Origin: CAVRUH01 sp963822595
Lineage (GTDB): Bacteria > Chlamydiota > Chlamydiia > Chlamydiales > Waddliaceae
Reading direction: 5' to 3'
Assembly: GCA_963822595.1 (NCBI GenBank)
Contig: CAWGIG010000003.1
Location: 438,377 to 502,376 of the forward strand
DNA: 64,000 nt
A program made the position numbers and the translations under genes. Shown here piece after piece: positions 8,853 through 19,000 of this stretch; the first letter of the stretch is position 1; each line of letters opens with the position of its first letter. The notes beneath the pieces were generated by a model. That model was not told where the DNA came from and did not search any database. It was given only the letters and a program-made list of their open reading frames with translations.

Positions 8853-10613
8853 TTAAAGGACGACGCCTTTGTAGACCAATGCTTTTTCAGGGTCTAGGGT
8901 TATTAGTTGGCCTTCTTTGAGGATGCGCGTTGCAGTATCTGCTCGAACAATGACCGGTTTATTTAAGAGCTTCCCAACCTCCAAAAGACTCTTTTCGGAC
9001 GCTTCATCATCTTTTTGATTTTGAAGAATCACGCCGGCAGCCTCTTCCACAAAAGGATAAAAGGTGGCATCAAACTTAGGAATTACAAGAATGTCATCAC
9101 GAACCGAATAAGGTTTAACACCCTCAGAATTAAAAATGAAACTCACATTCCCATGGACGCGTGAACCTAATCCCATGAATCCTCGAACAATAACATCCCC
9201 AATATTTTCAACAATCATCATATTGGTAGTTCCCGATACGCCAAAGGTAGATCCTGCAATCACAACAACGAGATCTCCATAGCTTAGAATTTGCTTTTCA
9301 AGAACGAACTCGGTAATTTTAGCAAAGGCTTCCGGGAAGTTGCGCGTTTCTGTTGCAAGACAAGGGATCACTCCCCAATTGATAGAAAATAAATGAAACG
9401 CTTTTATATCCGGAGTCATCGCGATGATAGGCATTTGCGGACGGAGTCGTGAAAGCAACCGCGCAGTCCCCCCACCCTGAGTGAAGGCAATGATGGCTTT
9501 AGCGTTAGAGCTATACGCCGTTTTTACTGTTGCCAATGTTACAGCAAAAGGAACATCATGAAAAACAAGCCCTGAATGTAAATCGAAAAAAATACGGTAG
9601 TTAAAATCGGCTTCCGCTTCTATAATGATATTTTTCATCATTTTTACCGTCTCGACAGGATATTTACCGACCGCGGTTTCCCCGGAAAGCATCACTGCTG
9701 AAGTACTATCATAAATGGCATTGGCAACATCCGAAACTTCGGCTCGTGTCGGTCTAGGATTCGTGATCATCGATTCGAGCATTTGAGTGGCCGTTACAGA
9801 AGGCTTTCCGGCTAGATAACATTTTCGAATCATATCTTTTTGCACCTTTGGGACCTTGCTCAAAGGGATTTCCACTCCCAAGTCCCCCCTGGCGATCATC
9901 ACTCCATCGGCGACCTGAATGATGCCGTCAAAATTTTCTATGCCTTCGAAGTTTTCAATCTTAGCAATGACTAACACGCTTAAGGAATTTAATTCAGTAA
10001 GAAGGTTTTTAATGGTAATGATATTGTCAGCACACCTTGTAAAGGAAGCTGCGATGATATCAATTCCTTGTTCACAACCGAAACGGATGTCCGCGATATC
10101 TTTTTCTGTTACAGCCGGAAGATTCGCTGAAAAACCCGGGATGTTAATTCCTTTTCCCGAGCTAATGACACCTGTGTTTTCTATTTCGACAGTCAAGCCC
10201 GTTTCGTTTTTTTCAACAACATGTGACGAAATGTATCCATTATCAAAGAGGATGGTGCAATTGAGAGGAATGTCATCTAGTATGTAAGCAGGTGTAACGG
10301 AGATTTTTTCTTTATCGCCCAGCAGAGTTTCCTTCATCAACTTCCATCTATCACCCTTTGTAAGAAAAACAGAGCCAGTGGCGATTTTTCCGATGCGTAT
10401 TTCGGGTCCTTTTGTATCGAGCATGATGGCAAGCGAAACGCCCAGTTGTTCACGTGCTTTTTTGAGGTTGCTGATGACATCTTTATGTTCTTCGTAGGTA
10501 CCATGGCTAAAATTCAGGCGGGCAACATTCATTCCAGCATGAATTAACTCGACAATTTTCTCGAAAGAATTACAAGAAGGCCCAATTGTGCATATTATTT
10601 TTGTTCTAACCAT
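8853..10613 (-). CDS. pyk: pyruvate kinase
   Basis: A 586-aa cytosolic pyruvate kinase, which converts phosphoenolpyruvate and ADP to pyruvate and ATP in glycolysis. The start MVRTKIICTIGPSC is preceded by GGAGTAAGGATT, so I use the ATG at 10613 rather than an ATG 18 codons upstream. Visible motifs are MNVARLNFSHG, the substrate/Mg site MLDTKGPEIRIG, VIAKIENFEGIEN (catalytic Lys region), MIARGDLGVEIP, KPSVTATQMLESM and the SGETAVGKYP region. It is longer than the usual 470-480 residues because of a C-terminal PEP-utiliser mobile-like extension (about 500-586, LLNKPVIVRADTATRILKEGQLITLDPEKALVYKG). The TSHA-type His motif of that domain is not visible. pyk and uvrA are also neighbours in Chlamydia; here several genes separate them. 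Confidence 0.95.
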   Translation of the reverse strand: MVRTKIICTIGPSCNSFEKIVELIHAGMNVARLNFSHGTYEEHKDVISNLKKAREQLGVSLAIMLDTKGPEIRIGKIATGSVFLTKGDRWKLMKETLLGDKEKISVTPAYILDDIPLNCTILFDNGYISSHVVEKNETGLTVEIENTGVISSGKGINIPGFSANLPAVTEKDIADIRFGCEQGIDIIAASFTRCADNIITIKNLLTELNSLSVLVIAKIENFEGIENFDGIIQVADGVMIARGDLGVEIPLSKVPKVQKDMIRKCYLAGKPSVTATQMLESMITNPRPTRAEVSDVANAIYDSTSAVMLSGETAVGKYPVETVKMMKNIIIEAEADFNYRIFFDLHSGLVFHDVPFAVTLATVKTAYSSNAKAIIAFTQGGGTARLLSRLRPQMPIIAMTPDIKAFHLFSINWGVIPCLATETRNFPEAFAKITEFVLEKQILSYGDLVVVIAGSTFGVSGTTNMMIVENIGDVIVRGFMGLGSRVHGNVSFIFNSEGVKPYSVRDDILVIPKFDATFYPFVEEAAGVILQNQKDDEASEKSLLEVGKLLNKPVIVRADTATRILKEGQLITLDPEKALVYKGVVL

Positions 10614-10707
10614 AATCCTTACTCCATAGGAATGAATTATATACCTTCTTGAAATTAAGTTTGACATAATTCTGAATTTTTGGCATTTGTTGATTAGAGG
10701 GATTTAT

Positions 10708-11277
10708 ATGAAAATACTTAAACTATTCACTATTAGTTTCTTATCTTGTGCCGGGATGGTCCACGGTGAAATCCAATCTGTAGATGTTTTCTGGTCGCAT
10801 GGAGCTTGCCGCGACACCTGCACGAAATTATTAGAGAACCAATTAAGGCAAACAAAAGAAATTGAATCGGTAAGTACTAGCACGACATCAAACATGGCTA
10901 GCATTACCTGGAAAAAAAATGAACCTTTTACTTATAAAGCTATTAAACTCCCCTTCCAAAGGGTCGGTGTTGGCATTGACAATATCAGAGTTACAGTGAA
11001 GGGAACCATTACTCCTAGCCAAGATCGAGTTGTCCTCGTGTCCTCAGAAAACAAGACAGACTTTGATCTCGTCAGCCTCAATAAAGACACTAAGGGCACA
11101 CCAGCATTTCTATCCTTAGATCCTAAATTTAAGAAAACATTTCTTGAATATGCAGAAAAACGTACCCCTGTCATCATCGAGGGCGCCCTTTACCAGGCCC
11201 ACCGCTCACCACCTCTTTATCTTCTCGTCGAAAAAGTCACGGTCGCAGAAGAACAGAAAGAAAAAGTAACACATTAA
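10708..11277 (+). CDS. secreted protein with HMA-like (CxxxC) N-terminal region
   Basis: A 189-aa protein. The start at 10708 (MKILKLFTISFLSCAGMVHG) gives a classic signal peptide and is preceded by TAGAGGGATT; an upstream ATG 7 codons earlier is less likely. After cleavage the sequence has HGACRDTCTKLLENQL followed by IESVSTSTTSNMASITWK. This resembles a heavy-metal-associated domain strand order with two cysteines spaced CxxxC rather than CxxC. The C-terminal part (FLSLDPKFKKTFLEYAEKRTPVIIEGALYQ) is unrecognised. It is probably periplasmic. Metal binding is an inference from the pattern. It diverges from pyk across about 95 bp. Confidence 0.7.
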   Translation: MKILKLFTISFLSCAGMVHGEIQSVDVFWSHGACRDTCTKLLENQLRQTKEIESVSTSTTSNMASITWKKNEPFTYKAIKLPFQRVGVGIDNIRVTVKGTITPSQDRVVLVSSENKTDFDLVSLNKDTKGTPAFLSLDPKFKKTFLEYAEKRTPVIIEGALYQAHRSPPLYLLVEKVTVAEEQKEKVTH

Positions 11278-11305
11278 TTTTTTTTAATTAAGAAGGTCGT
11301 ATAGG

Positions 11306-13243
11306 ATGGATTGTGTATCTCCGATCGTTTTTTCAAAAAATGATTTTACACTCTCCCTGAATAGCTCTGATGAAATAATGTCTCCTGTTGAGGCTATAGG
11401 GGATAGAATGATCAAACGCTTTGCTATTGCGATCGAGGCCAATGAAAAGAAGATTAATAAAGGGAAGCTCGCCTATGCAACGAAAGCACCTTTGTATGAA
11501 GAAGATTCCGGGACAGCGTCTGACCAAGGTGGCTTGAGAGATGACTATAAACTGTTGCTTGAAACAAGAAAAGGGTTTCCTTGGAATGAGATTTCACTGA
11601 TAAAAAAGCCCCATTTACAAGAATTGCTTATCAGTCTCCACTTGCTTGAAAAATGTGAAAAAAGCACTTTAGAGTTTGCCCTTTTTGTTGCAAATTCTAC
11701 ATTGCATAATATCAGTAACATCTTGGGAGAACTCCTATTTGTCGCCGATAGATATCCTAAGCTTGATATTTCCATAAATCACTTGCCGGAGTCTATCCTT
11801 TGGATAAAAGAAAAATTTTCCGATGAGCAAAATAAGGTGCTCGATAAACTGTATAAACATTATGCAAGCCATAAATTAACCTGTGTCCAATCTCCTGAAA
11901 TTGCTCTGATGACCCAACTTTCTTTTGAATTGGCCCAACTTCTTCTCACGGCAAAGGGCGCCGTTAATTTTGGAATCATTCCTTCTCTTCTGCATAACTT
12001 CATCGATGAGCCGTTGAATCCAAATAACCACGAAATCAATATCGTTTACACTTTTAAGCAGCTTTTGGATTCTCCGGTGGTTCGAGAAAAAATTGCTAAA
12101 ATCAGCAGGCCAGAATCCATTTTATCGCCATCGAATATTGTCATTCGTTCCGTGCTAGACTTGCCGGCGAAGATTCCTTTGACAGATCTTCATGCGCAAC
12201 AAACGGCGCTATCGGGCTTGCTTTCCCATGTAAGACAGGGTGTAGATGGATCTTGCTTCGCCACTCCCATCGTCATGGGGCTTCTCTGTTCTCATTTAGA
12301 ACTCTGCTTGGATGATTTTTCGTCTCTTCTGGCGAAGGGAAGGCTATCAAGAAAAATACATCTAACAATTAAAGAATTTCCTTACCTGTTGCGCATGAAT
12401 AATAAGAGTCTTAATGTAAAAATTGAATTAAAAAAAGACGGAGAGATCGTTCAAAAAAGCAAGCCCCAAGCTTATATTTGGGAAATCCCGGGTTTTATTA
12501 AAGCTTGTGAAGCGATTGGCTTAAAAGATTACGCATATGTATTTAAAAAAATCATTGCTCATTTTTTTGAGAAAGATAGATCCCATGAAATCAAAACTGT
12601 GACCATCAGAAATGTTCTGCAAGAGTTAGCAAATTTCCAATCTTCGCGAACATTGAACACGCAAACTGAATTGGGACTTATTTTTGCTTCTGTTTATTTT
12701 GCTTTTGAAGGACAAATATGCAATCCACTTTTAGGTGTTTGGGAAAATTCCATTGCAGGTATGGCTGAGGGGGAAGAAGGAAGCCTAGTCACATCTAGCA
12801 TCATTAACACAACCATGAAAGTAATCAAAGAAAAGCTCAAAGAATTAACTCCTCATGATTTGGAAACTCGAAAAAAGATTAAAAATACGATCAAGGAAAT
12901 TCTACGAGATAGAATTCAGCTTCATTATGATCCTATCATTCACCATGTCACCCCTTCCAAGGATCAGCATACGACTGAGGGGGCATTTGTTTTGTATGAC
13001 AAGGGAGAATACGAGCGATCATCAAGTTGGACAAGGGTGGACAATCCGCATGAATTCAGCGCATTTATTTCTAGAATCATTGAAAAAGCCAAACACAAAA
13101 TATCTGAGGATGCTAAATTTTCCGATAAGGAGTTATTCGAAAAGTTGTTAAGTTATGCAGAGAAGGAAGAATTTTTAGAATCTGTGCTCTCCCAATATTT
13201 TAATAAGAATCCAAAGATTATCCGGACCATTATCTCAGTATAA
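11306..13243 (+). CDS. papain-like cysteine protease-like protein, N-terminal part with catalytic Cys
   Basis: A 645-aa protein that is mostly helical. At residues 311-320 it has QGVDGSCFAT, which fits the papain-type oxyanion Gln plus nucleophile motif (Q...GSCxA); the Cys is residue 317. It lies in a well-ordered stretch beginning LTDLHAQQTALSGLLSHVRQG. No matching catalytic His/Asn site is seen in this ORF, but both occur in the next ORF, which opens 4 nt after this stop in the +1 frame. The two ORFs therefore probably come from one gene. No signal peptide. GAAGG precedes the ATG. Function as an effector protease is inference. It starts 28 bp after the HMA-like gene and may share its transcript. 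Confidence 0.7.
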   Translation: MDCVSPIVFSKNDFTLSLNSSDEIMSPVEAIGDRMIKRFAIAIEANEKKINKGKLAYATKAPLYEEDSGTASDQGGLRDDYKLLLETRKGFPWNEISLIKKPHLQELLISLHLLEKCEKSTLEFALFVANSTLHNISNILGELLFVADRYPKLDISINHLPESILWIKEKFSDEQNKVLDKLYKHYASHKLTCVQSPEIALMTQLSFELAQLLLTAKGAVNFGIIPSLLHNFIDEPLNPNNHEINIVYTFKQLLDSPVVREKIAKISRPESILSPSNIVIRSVLDLPAKIPLTDLHAQQTALSGLLSHVRQGVDGSCFATPIVMGLLCSHLELCLDDFSSLLAKGRLSRKIHLTIKEFPYLLRMNNKSLNVKIELKKDGEIVQKSKPQAYIWEIPGFIKACEAIGLKDYAYVFKKIIAHFFEKDRSHEIKTVTIRNVLQELANFQSSRTLNTQTELGLIFASVYFAFEGQICNPLLGVWENSIAGMAEGEEGSLVTSSIINTTMKVIKEKLKELTPHDLETRKKIKNTIKEILRDRIQLHYDPIIHHVTPSKDQHTTEGAFVLYDKGEYERSSSWTRVDNPHEFSAFISRIIEKAKHKISEDAKFSDKELFEKLLSYAEKEEFLESVLSQYFNKNPKIIRTIISV

Positions 13244-13247
13244 AAAA

Positions 13248-14009
13248 ATGAAATACACCCCTTGGATTACGAAGAGCGGTAATAACTTCAGTAAGGTGAT
13301 TCAGGTTTATTTTGAGTCTCCGCAGAATTTACATTCAACCCTTATGCGTCCGCAGGACCAGAAAGATCTTTTTTTGAAGATGGGGAATTTCAGTCGAAGC
13401 CTCGATTCAAAGGCAAAGGAAGAATACTCAAAAAACCCTTACAAATCGATTTCGGCAAGAATACCAGGGGTGCACGCATTTTCGCTGATTATAGGACATC
13501 CGACATTTTTTCGAGCCTGGTCAAATGATCTCGATTTAGAAAAATGGTTAACGGAACAGGTGATGATTCCGGGCCAAACGATTGCGAATTCTATTATTGA
13601 TGATGAGCAACGGAAGAAGTTAGTGGAATTCACATTCGAGCATTTAATTGCTATTGACCGCGAAGATATATTCAAAGCTGAATTGTTGAGGCTGCCGAAA
13701 AAGATGAAGATTTGTGAATTTAGGCATAGTATTATGAAGTTGGCTGATTTATCCGGGAAGCATCTGCAATTATTTGATAGTTATCTGTATCAAAGTCTTC
13801 CTGAAGAGCATAAGAAGATTTTAGATCGGTCTGCCGTACATTTTGCTGACACCAACTGGAGCGATAATATGAATGATTTGCATTTTTGTTTCGTGGTGAA
13901 TCCTGGAAGCGGCAATTTCGAGATCTGGGCGGCTCACGACGATCATAGCGGTATGCAGGCTTTAGACCAGCCTCTTTGGCTGCAGGAATGGGAAGTTTTT
14001 ACCTATTAG
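13248..14009 (+). CDS. papain-like cysteine protease-like protein, C-terminal part with catalytic His and Asn
   Basis: A 253-aa ORF that begins with ATG inside a run of seven A residues directly after the upstream stop. It contains PGVHAFSLIIG (His76) and HFADTNWSDN (Asp201, Asn203, Trp204), followed by HFCFVVNPGSGNFEIW. These match the His and Asn-x-Trp elements that follow the Cys in papain-like folds. Lacking its own nucleophile, it makes most sense as the C-terminal half of the preceding gene. Explanations are a single +1 frameshift (insertion of one base or loss of two), translational coupling into two subunits, or programmed frameshifting. The start codon is therefore uncertain. Confidence 0.6.
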   Translation: MKYTPWITKSGNNFSKVIQVYFESPQNLHSTLMRPQDQKDLFLKMGNFSRSLDSKAKEEYSKNPYKSISARIPGVHAFSLIIGHPTFFRAWSNDLDLEKWLTEQVMIPGQTIANSIIDDEQRKKLVEFTFEHLIAIDREDIFKAELLRLPKKMKICEFRHSIMKLADLSGKHLQLFDSYLYQSLPEEHKKILDRSAVHFADTNWSDNMNDLHFCFVVNPGSGNFEIWAAHDDHSGMQALDQPLWLQEWEVFTY

Positions 14010-14060
14010 GAATTATTGTAGTCAATTGTCGTTTTTTTACCGAAAATAACATAAATAGCC

Positions 14061-14205
14061 ATTAGGCAATCAATTTTTAACGCAGAGACGCAAAGGTTCG
14101 CAGAGACGCAGAGGAAGAAAAGAGAAAAACAATCATTTTCTTTCTCTGCGTCTCTGCGAACTCTCTCCGTCTCTGCGTTAAAAATGGCTTGCCTAAAGTC
14201 TATTA
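14061..14205. repeat. palindromic repeat, CAGAGACGCAGAG family
   Basis: An imperfect inverted repeat with arms of about 60 bp. The left arm runs TTAGGCAATCAATTTTTAACG, CAGAGACGCAAAG, GTTCGCAGAGACGCAGAGG. The right arm reads the reverse, ending TGGCTTGCCTAAAGTCTATTA. It is the same family as 53551-53699 and the right end of the element at 8495-8848. Confidence 0.8.
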
Positions 14206-14628
14206 GCACTATGTTATGGCTTAAATATGCAGATTTTCGAAATTTGTTATTTCTGCTCTAATCGTTTCCATAGTTCCAAATGGGGTGATTAGTGAAGCCT
14301 TCATGAGTATTAAGGCAAAGATCTTGCACCTTGCTTGTTAATGAAATCTGACTTATTTTGAAATTCGTTATTAAACTAAAGTTTTATTTTTCCTATAAGA
14401 ATTCTAAATACATAAAATTATTATTAATATTTAATAAAGAATAGAGTAATAGTTTTATTATAATCATTTGATTTAAAAAAAGGGAATTAAAAAAGATGTA
14501 AAAAAAACTTGAAAAAATGGTCACCGTTTTTGTAAAAGGGAAAGAAGTACACAAATACCATTTTCAAGGCCTAAAATTGATAAATTTGAACACTTCGAAC
14601 ACTACAATGTTTTCCTCCGGTCATTATA
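14206..14628. other. AT-rich intergenic region, nothing clear
   Basis: About 420 bp without a convincing gene. It is strongly AT-rich around 14370-14500. A weak promoter-like pair (TTGAAA at 14509, TGTAAA at 14531) precedes the small Cys-rich ORF. I see no RNA gene. Confidence 0.4.
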
Positions 14629-15000
14629 ATGAAACCTGATCCGGGTATTTATGGTTATAATGCGCCTGCCCCTAGTTGCGAGCAGCTAGCAAAAAAGATA
14701 AATAAGCAGTTTAATGGTTCCGCATATAAGCTGATTACCGAGCCCTCAAGCTTTGTAGAACCCTATCAAAAGAGGATTACTGAGGCTTTAAATTCTACTG
14801 ATCCGGAAGAATGTTCCTTGGCTTGTTCGGGTCGCTATAATCTTGACGAAATCGATAAGCCGAAAATGGAAAATGGAAAACTCGTATTTTATGTGCATAG
14901 GAATTCAAAAGAATTTCCGACTCCCTGCCGTATCACCTGTGACAATCCAACATCCATTAATGGGAAAATCACCCAAGAATGCCTTCCCTTTACTAAATAG
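14629..15000 (+). CDS. small cysteine-containing hypothetical protein
   Basis: A 123-aa ORF with six cysteines arranged as one single (SCEQ), then CSLAC, then CRITC, and a last one in QECLPF. This spacing could allow disulfides or metal binding. No signal peptide is seen and no strong ribosome site precedes the ATG. Composition looks coding rather than random. I do not recognise it. Confidence 0.5.
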   Translation: MKPDPGIYGYNAPAPSCEQLAKKINKQFNGSAYKLITEPSSFVEPYQKRITEALNSTDPEECSLACSGRYNLDEIDKPKMENGKLVFYVHRNSKEFPTPCRITCDNPTSINGKITQECLPFTK

Positions 15001-15030
15001 CAAAAATAAATGGACCACAAATCGCTAAAA

Positions 15031-15076
15031 ATGTCCATGTCGTCCATGTCGTCCATGTCGTCCATTCCGTCCATTC
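15031..15076. repeat. 12-nt-period GTCCAT tract
   Basis: The run ATGTCCATGTCGTCCATGTC and its continuation repeats GTCCATGTC at a period of about 12 nt, decaying to TCCATTCCGTCCATT. It sits between the stops of two convergent genes. Similar tracts occur at 28161-28204, 33549-33592 and 59715-59752. Confidence 0.7.
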
Positions 15077-15080
15077 TATG

Positions 15081-16046
15081 TTACTGATTCGCTGCTACCC
15101 TGAAGCTGATAGTGTTACTATAGGTGTTGCTATCCATCACTGTTGAGTCCCCTTTGAGAACCCCCATAAATACTTTGTGATAAGTGGTCCTTGACAATTC
15201 CGAATTCATTGTCAAATGCGACGCGCCGCGGACAGTCCCCTGCTTGCCATAAGAGGGAGTACTCGTCCACTCTCCCTTTCCGGAACAAATGTCACAGTCT
15301 TTTCCGTCAGTCTTTGCAGCGATGATTAACTCCGATTCTTTAGGCAGTCTTTTTCCTGCCCAAATGGAGTATAAAAAGGCATCTTTATAAGTCACATTCA
15401 CAACAGGCTCGTTTTCCAAACCTTCCGGAATGGTTCCTCCTTTCCAATGAGGAGGAGGCCGATGATGTGTTGCCTGGACAAAGGCATCGTAATCGCGGTT
15501 TGTCACCTTTTTCGAAGAAAGATAAAAACCATGGCGGGAAGAATCCTCGGAAGAAAAAAAGATCATTTCATTCGCCTTAACGATCTTTTCTTCGACTTGG
15601 TCTTTATTAGGAAGTTTTACTGACTTTCCATGCATGGAAAAGGGGCTGAAGGGGCCCACATCGGCGATTTGAACGAGCTCAATTTCTTCATCTTTAGGTT
15701 CCACCAAGGCAATTTCGTTTATCTTTTGGGTGGTTGGTTCTTTATGAGAAAATCCGCGTGAAATAAAAATGACCTCTTCTTTAGGATTTTGTACCTTTTC
15801 CTCTTTTGGTTTAGAGGGGAGATCATCTAGATCAAAATCTACTTCAGCAAATCTATTTTCAAGAAGTTCCTCATAAAAAAAGTCATCTATATCATCATCC
15901 AGCGTATCTGCAACATGGTTGGATACTTCCTGTTTGGAGCCCAAACTATTTTCCAAAAAAGAAGGGATATGATTATCGACCCATTCAATCTCTGCAAAAC
16001 CTCCTGAAGAAGCTAGCATACCTAGGATTAAAAATTGTCTTTTCAC
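15081..16046 (-). CDS. secreted FGE-sulfatase-domain protein
   Basis: A 321-aa protein with a signal peptide (MKRQFLILGMLASSGGFAE), an acidic, low-complexity middle, and a C-terminal formylglycine-generating-enzyme-like domain from about residue 170. Visible family landmarks are the KKVTNRDYDAFVQ region, EPVVNVTYKDAFLYSIWAGK, RLPKESEL, GKGEWTSTP, VRGAS and ISFRVAANQ. Members of this fold either convert Cys to formylglycine in sulfatases or serve as binding modules. I do not see the catalytic cysteine arrangement well enough to claim enzyme activity. The start is a GTG only 10 bp after the stop of the coiled-coil gene, so translation is likely coupled. Confidence 0.75.
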   Translation of the reverse strand: MKRQFLILGMLASSGGFAEIEWVDNHIPSFLENSLGSKQEVSNHVADTLDDDIDDFFYEELLENRFAEVDFDLDDLPSKPKEEKVQNPKEEVIFISRGFSHKEPTTQKINEIALVEPKDEEIELVQIADVGPFSPFSMHGKSVKLPNKDQVEEKIVKANEMIFFSSEDSSRHGFYLSSKKVTNRDYDAFVQATHHRPPPHWKGGTIPEGLENEPVVNVTYKDAFLYSIWAGKRLPKESELIIAAKTDGKDCDICSGKGEWTSTPSYGKQGTVRGASHLTMNSELSRTTYHKVFMGVLKGDSTVMDSNTYSNTISFRVAANQ

Positions 16047-16056
16047 TCTAACACCA

Positions 16057-19000
16057 TTACTTATCTTCTTTTAATACCATTTGTGAACGTTCAATTCTTT
16101 CTAAAGTGCTTTTTTGCAATTTAACAATCGCATCTAAACCTTTGATAAGAGCTGTTTTATCAGCAACGGCATCCCGCTCTTCTTGAAGCTTTTGAAGCAA
16201 TTGTTCTTTTTCAGTCTTAATTTTCTCTAATTCAACTTGGAAAGCTTTTACCACATTTGTATTTTCTTGTAAATCGGCAATCTCGTGTGAAAGGATATCG
16301 ATTCCTTCATAGCGGGCTTCCAATTTTTCCTTATAATTATGGTTTTCTGTCTTCAACGAACCGATGATGGATGCAGCCTCAGAAATTTTGGTAGCTTGTT
16401 GCTCCAATTGTTTTTTAAATTTCGTTTCTGTTGCGTGAACGCGCTGCAATTGAACTCCTAGTTCGCGAGTTAGCTCTCTTTCAGAGCCAATAGCGGCCAT
16501 GAGCTCTTCAATTTCGCGTTGTCCTTTATTTCTTTCATTTTCAAGAGCACTTTGAAGTTCTTCTATTTTCTGAGCATACTCCCCGTGTTTGATAGCATGG
16601 TTCTCGACCCAGTTATATTGCTCAGAAAGATAAGAGGATCGAAGATTGTCTAATTCAAGAGACTTTTCAACAAGTTTATCTTCTAAATCTTTTGCCTTCT
16701 CGGTCATTTTGGTAACATATTCTTCTTGATCTTTTGCCTTCTCGGTCATTCTTGAGAGATATTCCTCTTGATCTTTAGCTTTCTGCGTCATTTTTATGGC
16801 ATATTCTTCTTGATCACGTATTTGCTGAGATCCATCATTCATTTTATTTGCACTTTCTGCAAGTAGGTATTGAAGATGGAGGTTGGAAGCATGTAGATCT
16901 TGAAGTTCCGTTTCAGCTTCGCTTAATTTTTCCTTTGTCATGGCGTATTCATCTCCAAATGAAATCGCCTTTTGGGTAATCGATTGGAGTTGATTTTCTA
17001 GCGACTCTGCAAATTGTGAGGTGTTGTTGATCCTATCGAGCGCTTGTTCTAGCTCCTGTTGTGTTTGCTCGAGAGCTCTTTTTTCCTCTGCAAGATTCTG
17101 TGTCATATCTGCGAGTCTTTCTTCATACTCAAATCGTTTTATCAATTCAGCCCTTAAAGCATTCTCCAGCTCCATTTCAAGCTCTTCGATTTTTTTGTGT
17201 TTAGCGGCTATAATAGAAGCGTATGATTCTATTTGGGAGCTATGATTTTCTTCAACTTCGGCTTTTGCAGCTTGGAGCATTTGGAATTCTCTTTCCTTTT
17301 CGGAAAGGTCCATTTGAGTCCCTGTTAACGCTTCCTGAAGTGAAGTAATCGTTGTTTCTAATTCTTGAAGATTCTGTTTTGTTGCATGGACACTGTTTTG
17401 TTCCAACTTTAATGCTTTGGTCAACTGATCGATATCTGAAAGGAGATGCATTTGGTGTTCGTGATTATCTTGGGTAGTTAGCACCCGAATTTGATTTTCT
17501 TCGGCTTCTTTTAATTGAGCAAGCGACATCTCAAGCTCTTCTTTTACAGCTGTAAGAGCATTGATTATCGTTTCTTTTTCTTGAAGTTCCTTTTGGCCTT
17601 GCTCTTGAGCTTCCTGGAAATTGGTAATTGTTTTTTCCAGATCTTCTTTTGATGCTGAAAGGGCATAAATTACATTTTCTTTATCCTGAAGTTGTTTTTG
17701 ACCTTCTTCTTGAGCTTGTCGGAAATTGGCAATTGTATTTTGAAGCTCATCTTGTGTAGCTTTGAGATCATTTATTACTGTCTCTTTTTGTTGCAATTGG
17801 TTTTGAACCTCTTCATGAGCTTCACGGAGGCTGGTAATTGTATTTTCAAGTTCAGTTTTATGTGTGAGATATTTGTTCTCGAGATTTTCGGTAGTGGCTA
17901 CTTGACGTAGAAACTCTGCTTCAAGCGATTGAGATTTTTGCTCAGCGGTATTATAACGTTGCTGCGTCTCTTCGAGAGTCTGCTGAAGAGTGTTTGCGAT
18001 TTTATTTAGAGAATTAGATCTTTCTTCCGCAGTATTAATACGTCCTTTTGTTTCTTCAAGAGCATTCTTGAGAGAGCTCATTTTTTTACTTTGGGCATTT
18101 AAAGCTGTAGAAAGAATGTCAACATCAGAAAGGATGTGAACAGGATGAATGTTTTGCAACGGGGCTCCCCGCTGGGCTTGCATATTCTGTTTTTGAGCAC
18201 TCTCTTTCCACTTTCCGATTTCTTTAAGAGTTTGCGCCAGTTCTTTTTCGGAAAACTCTACTTTCCTTTGTTTGCCTGAAAGAAGAAGTTGAAGAGCTTT
18301 AACTTCGGCTTCGTATCTATTAACCAGCTCGAGGGTGCCTTTATCGGTAATTCGAATGTCGGAACTCAGTTGATCTAATTGATCCTTTAGAATTTTTGTT
18401 TTGACAAATTCCGTCTCTAGATTATATGTGAGTCTGATTTGTCCTTCCGCTTCGCTTTTTTGCATCAGAAGCTCTTCCATTTCGGCTCTGACTTCCGCTA
18501 CACCACGCAGCTCTGTTTGCAGGTTTTCACGCGCGGTGATGTGCTTCTCAATCTGATTTTGAAGAGATTGCACGCTTTGATTTGCCTTTTCGTATTTGGA
18601 GCGGAGATCATCCATTTCGGCTTTTGCTATGGAAGCATCTTGCAATTCCGACTGCATATTTTCGCGGTCGGCGACGTGATTATTTATTTTTTCTTGAAGA
18701 GCTTGAATGCTTTGATTTGCCTCATCGTATTTTCCACGGAGCTCATCCAATTGGACTTTAGCTTTTGAAGCCGCGTCTAATTCTTCCTGCAAATTTTGAC
18801 GGACAGCCACGAGATCTTTTATTTCATCTTGAAGAGCATGAAGGCTTTGACTTGTCTCTTCGTATTTTGCACGGAGCTCATCCATTTCGGCATTTGCTGT
18901 AGAAGTGTCTTGGAGATCTGACTGAAAATTTTCACGGACAGCTACTTGATTTTGTATTTCTTGCTGAAGAGATTGAATACTTTGGTTTGCTTGGTTGTAT

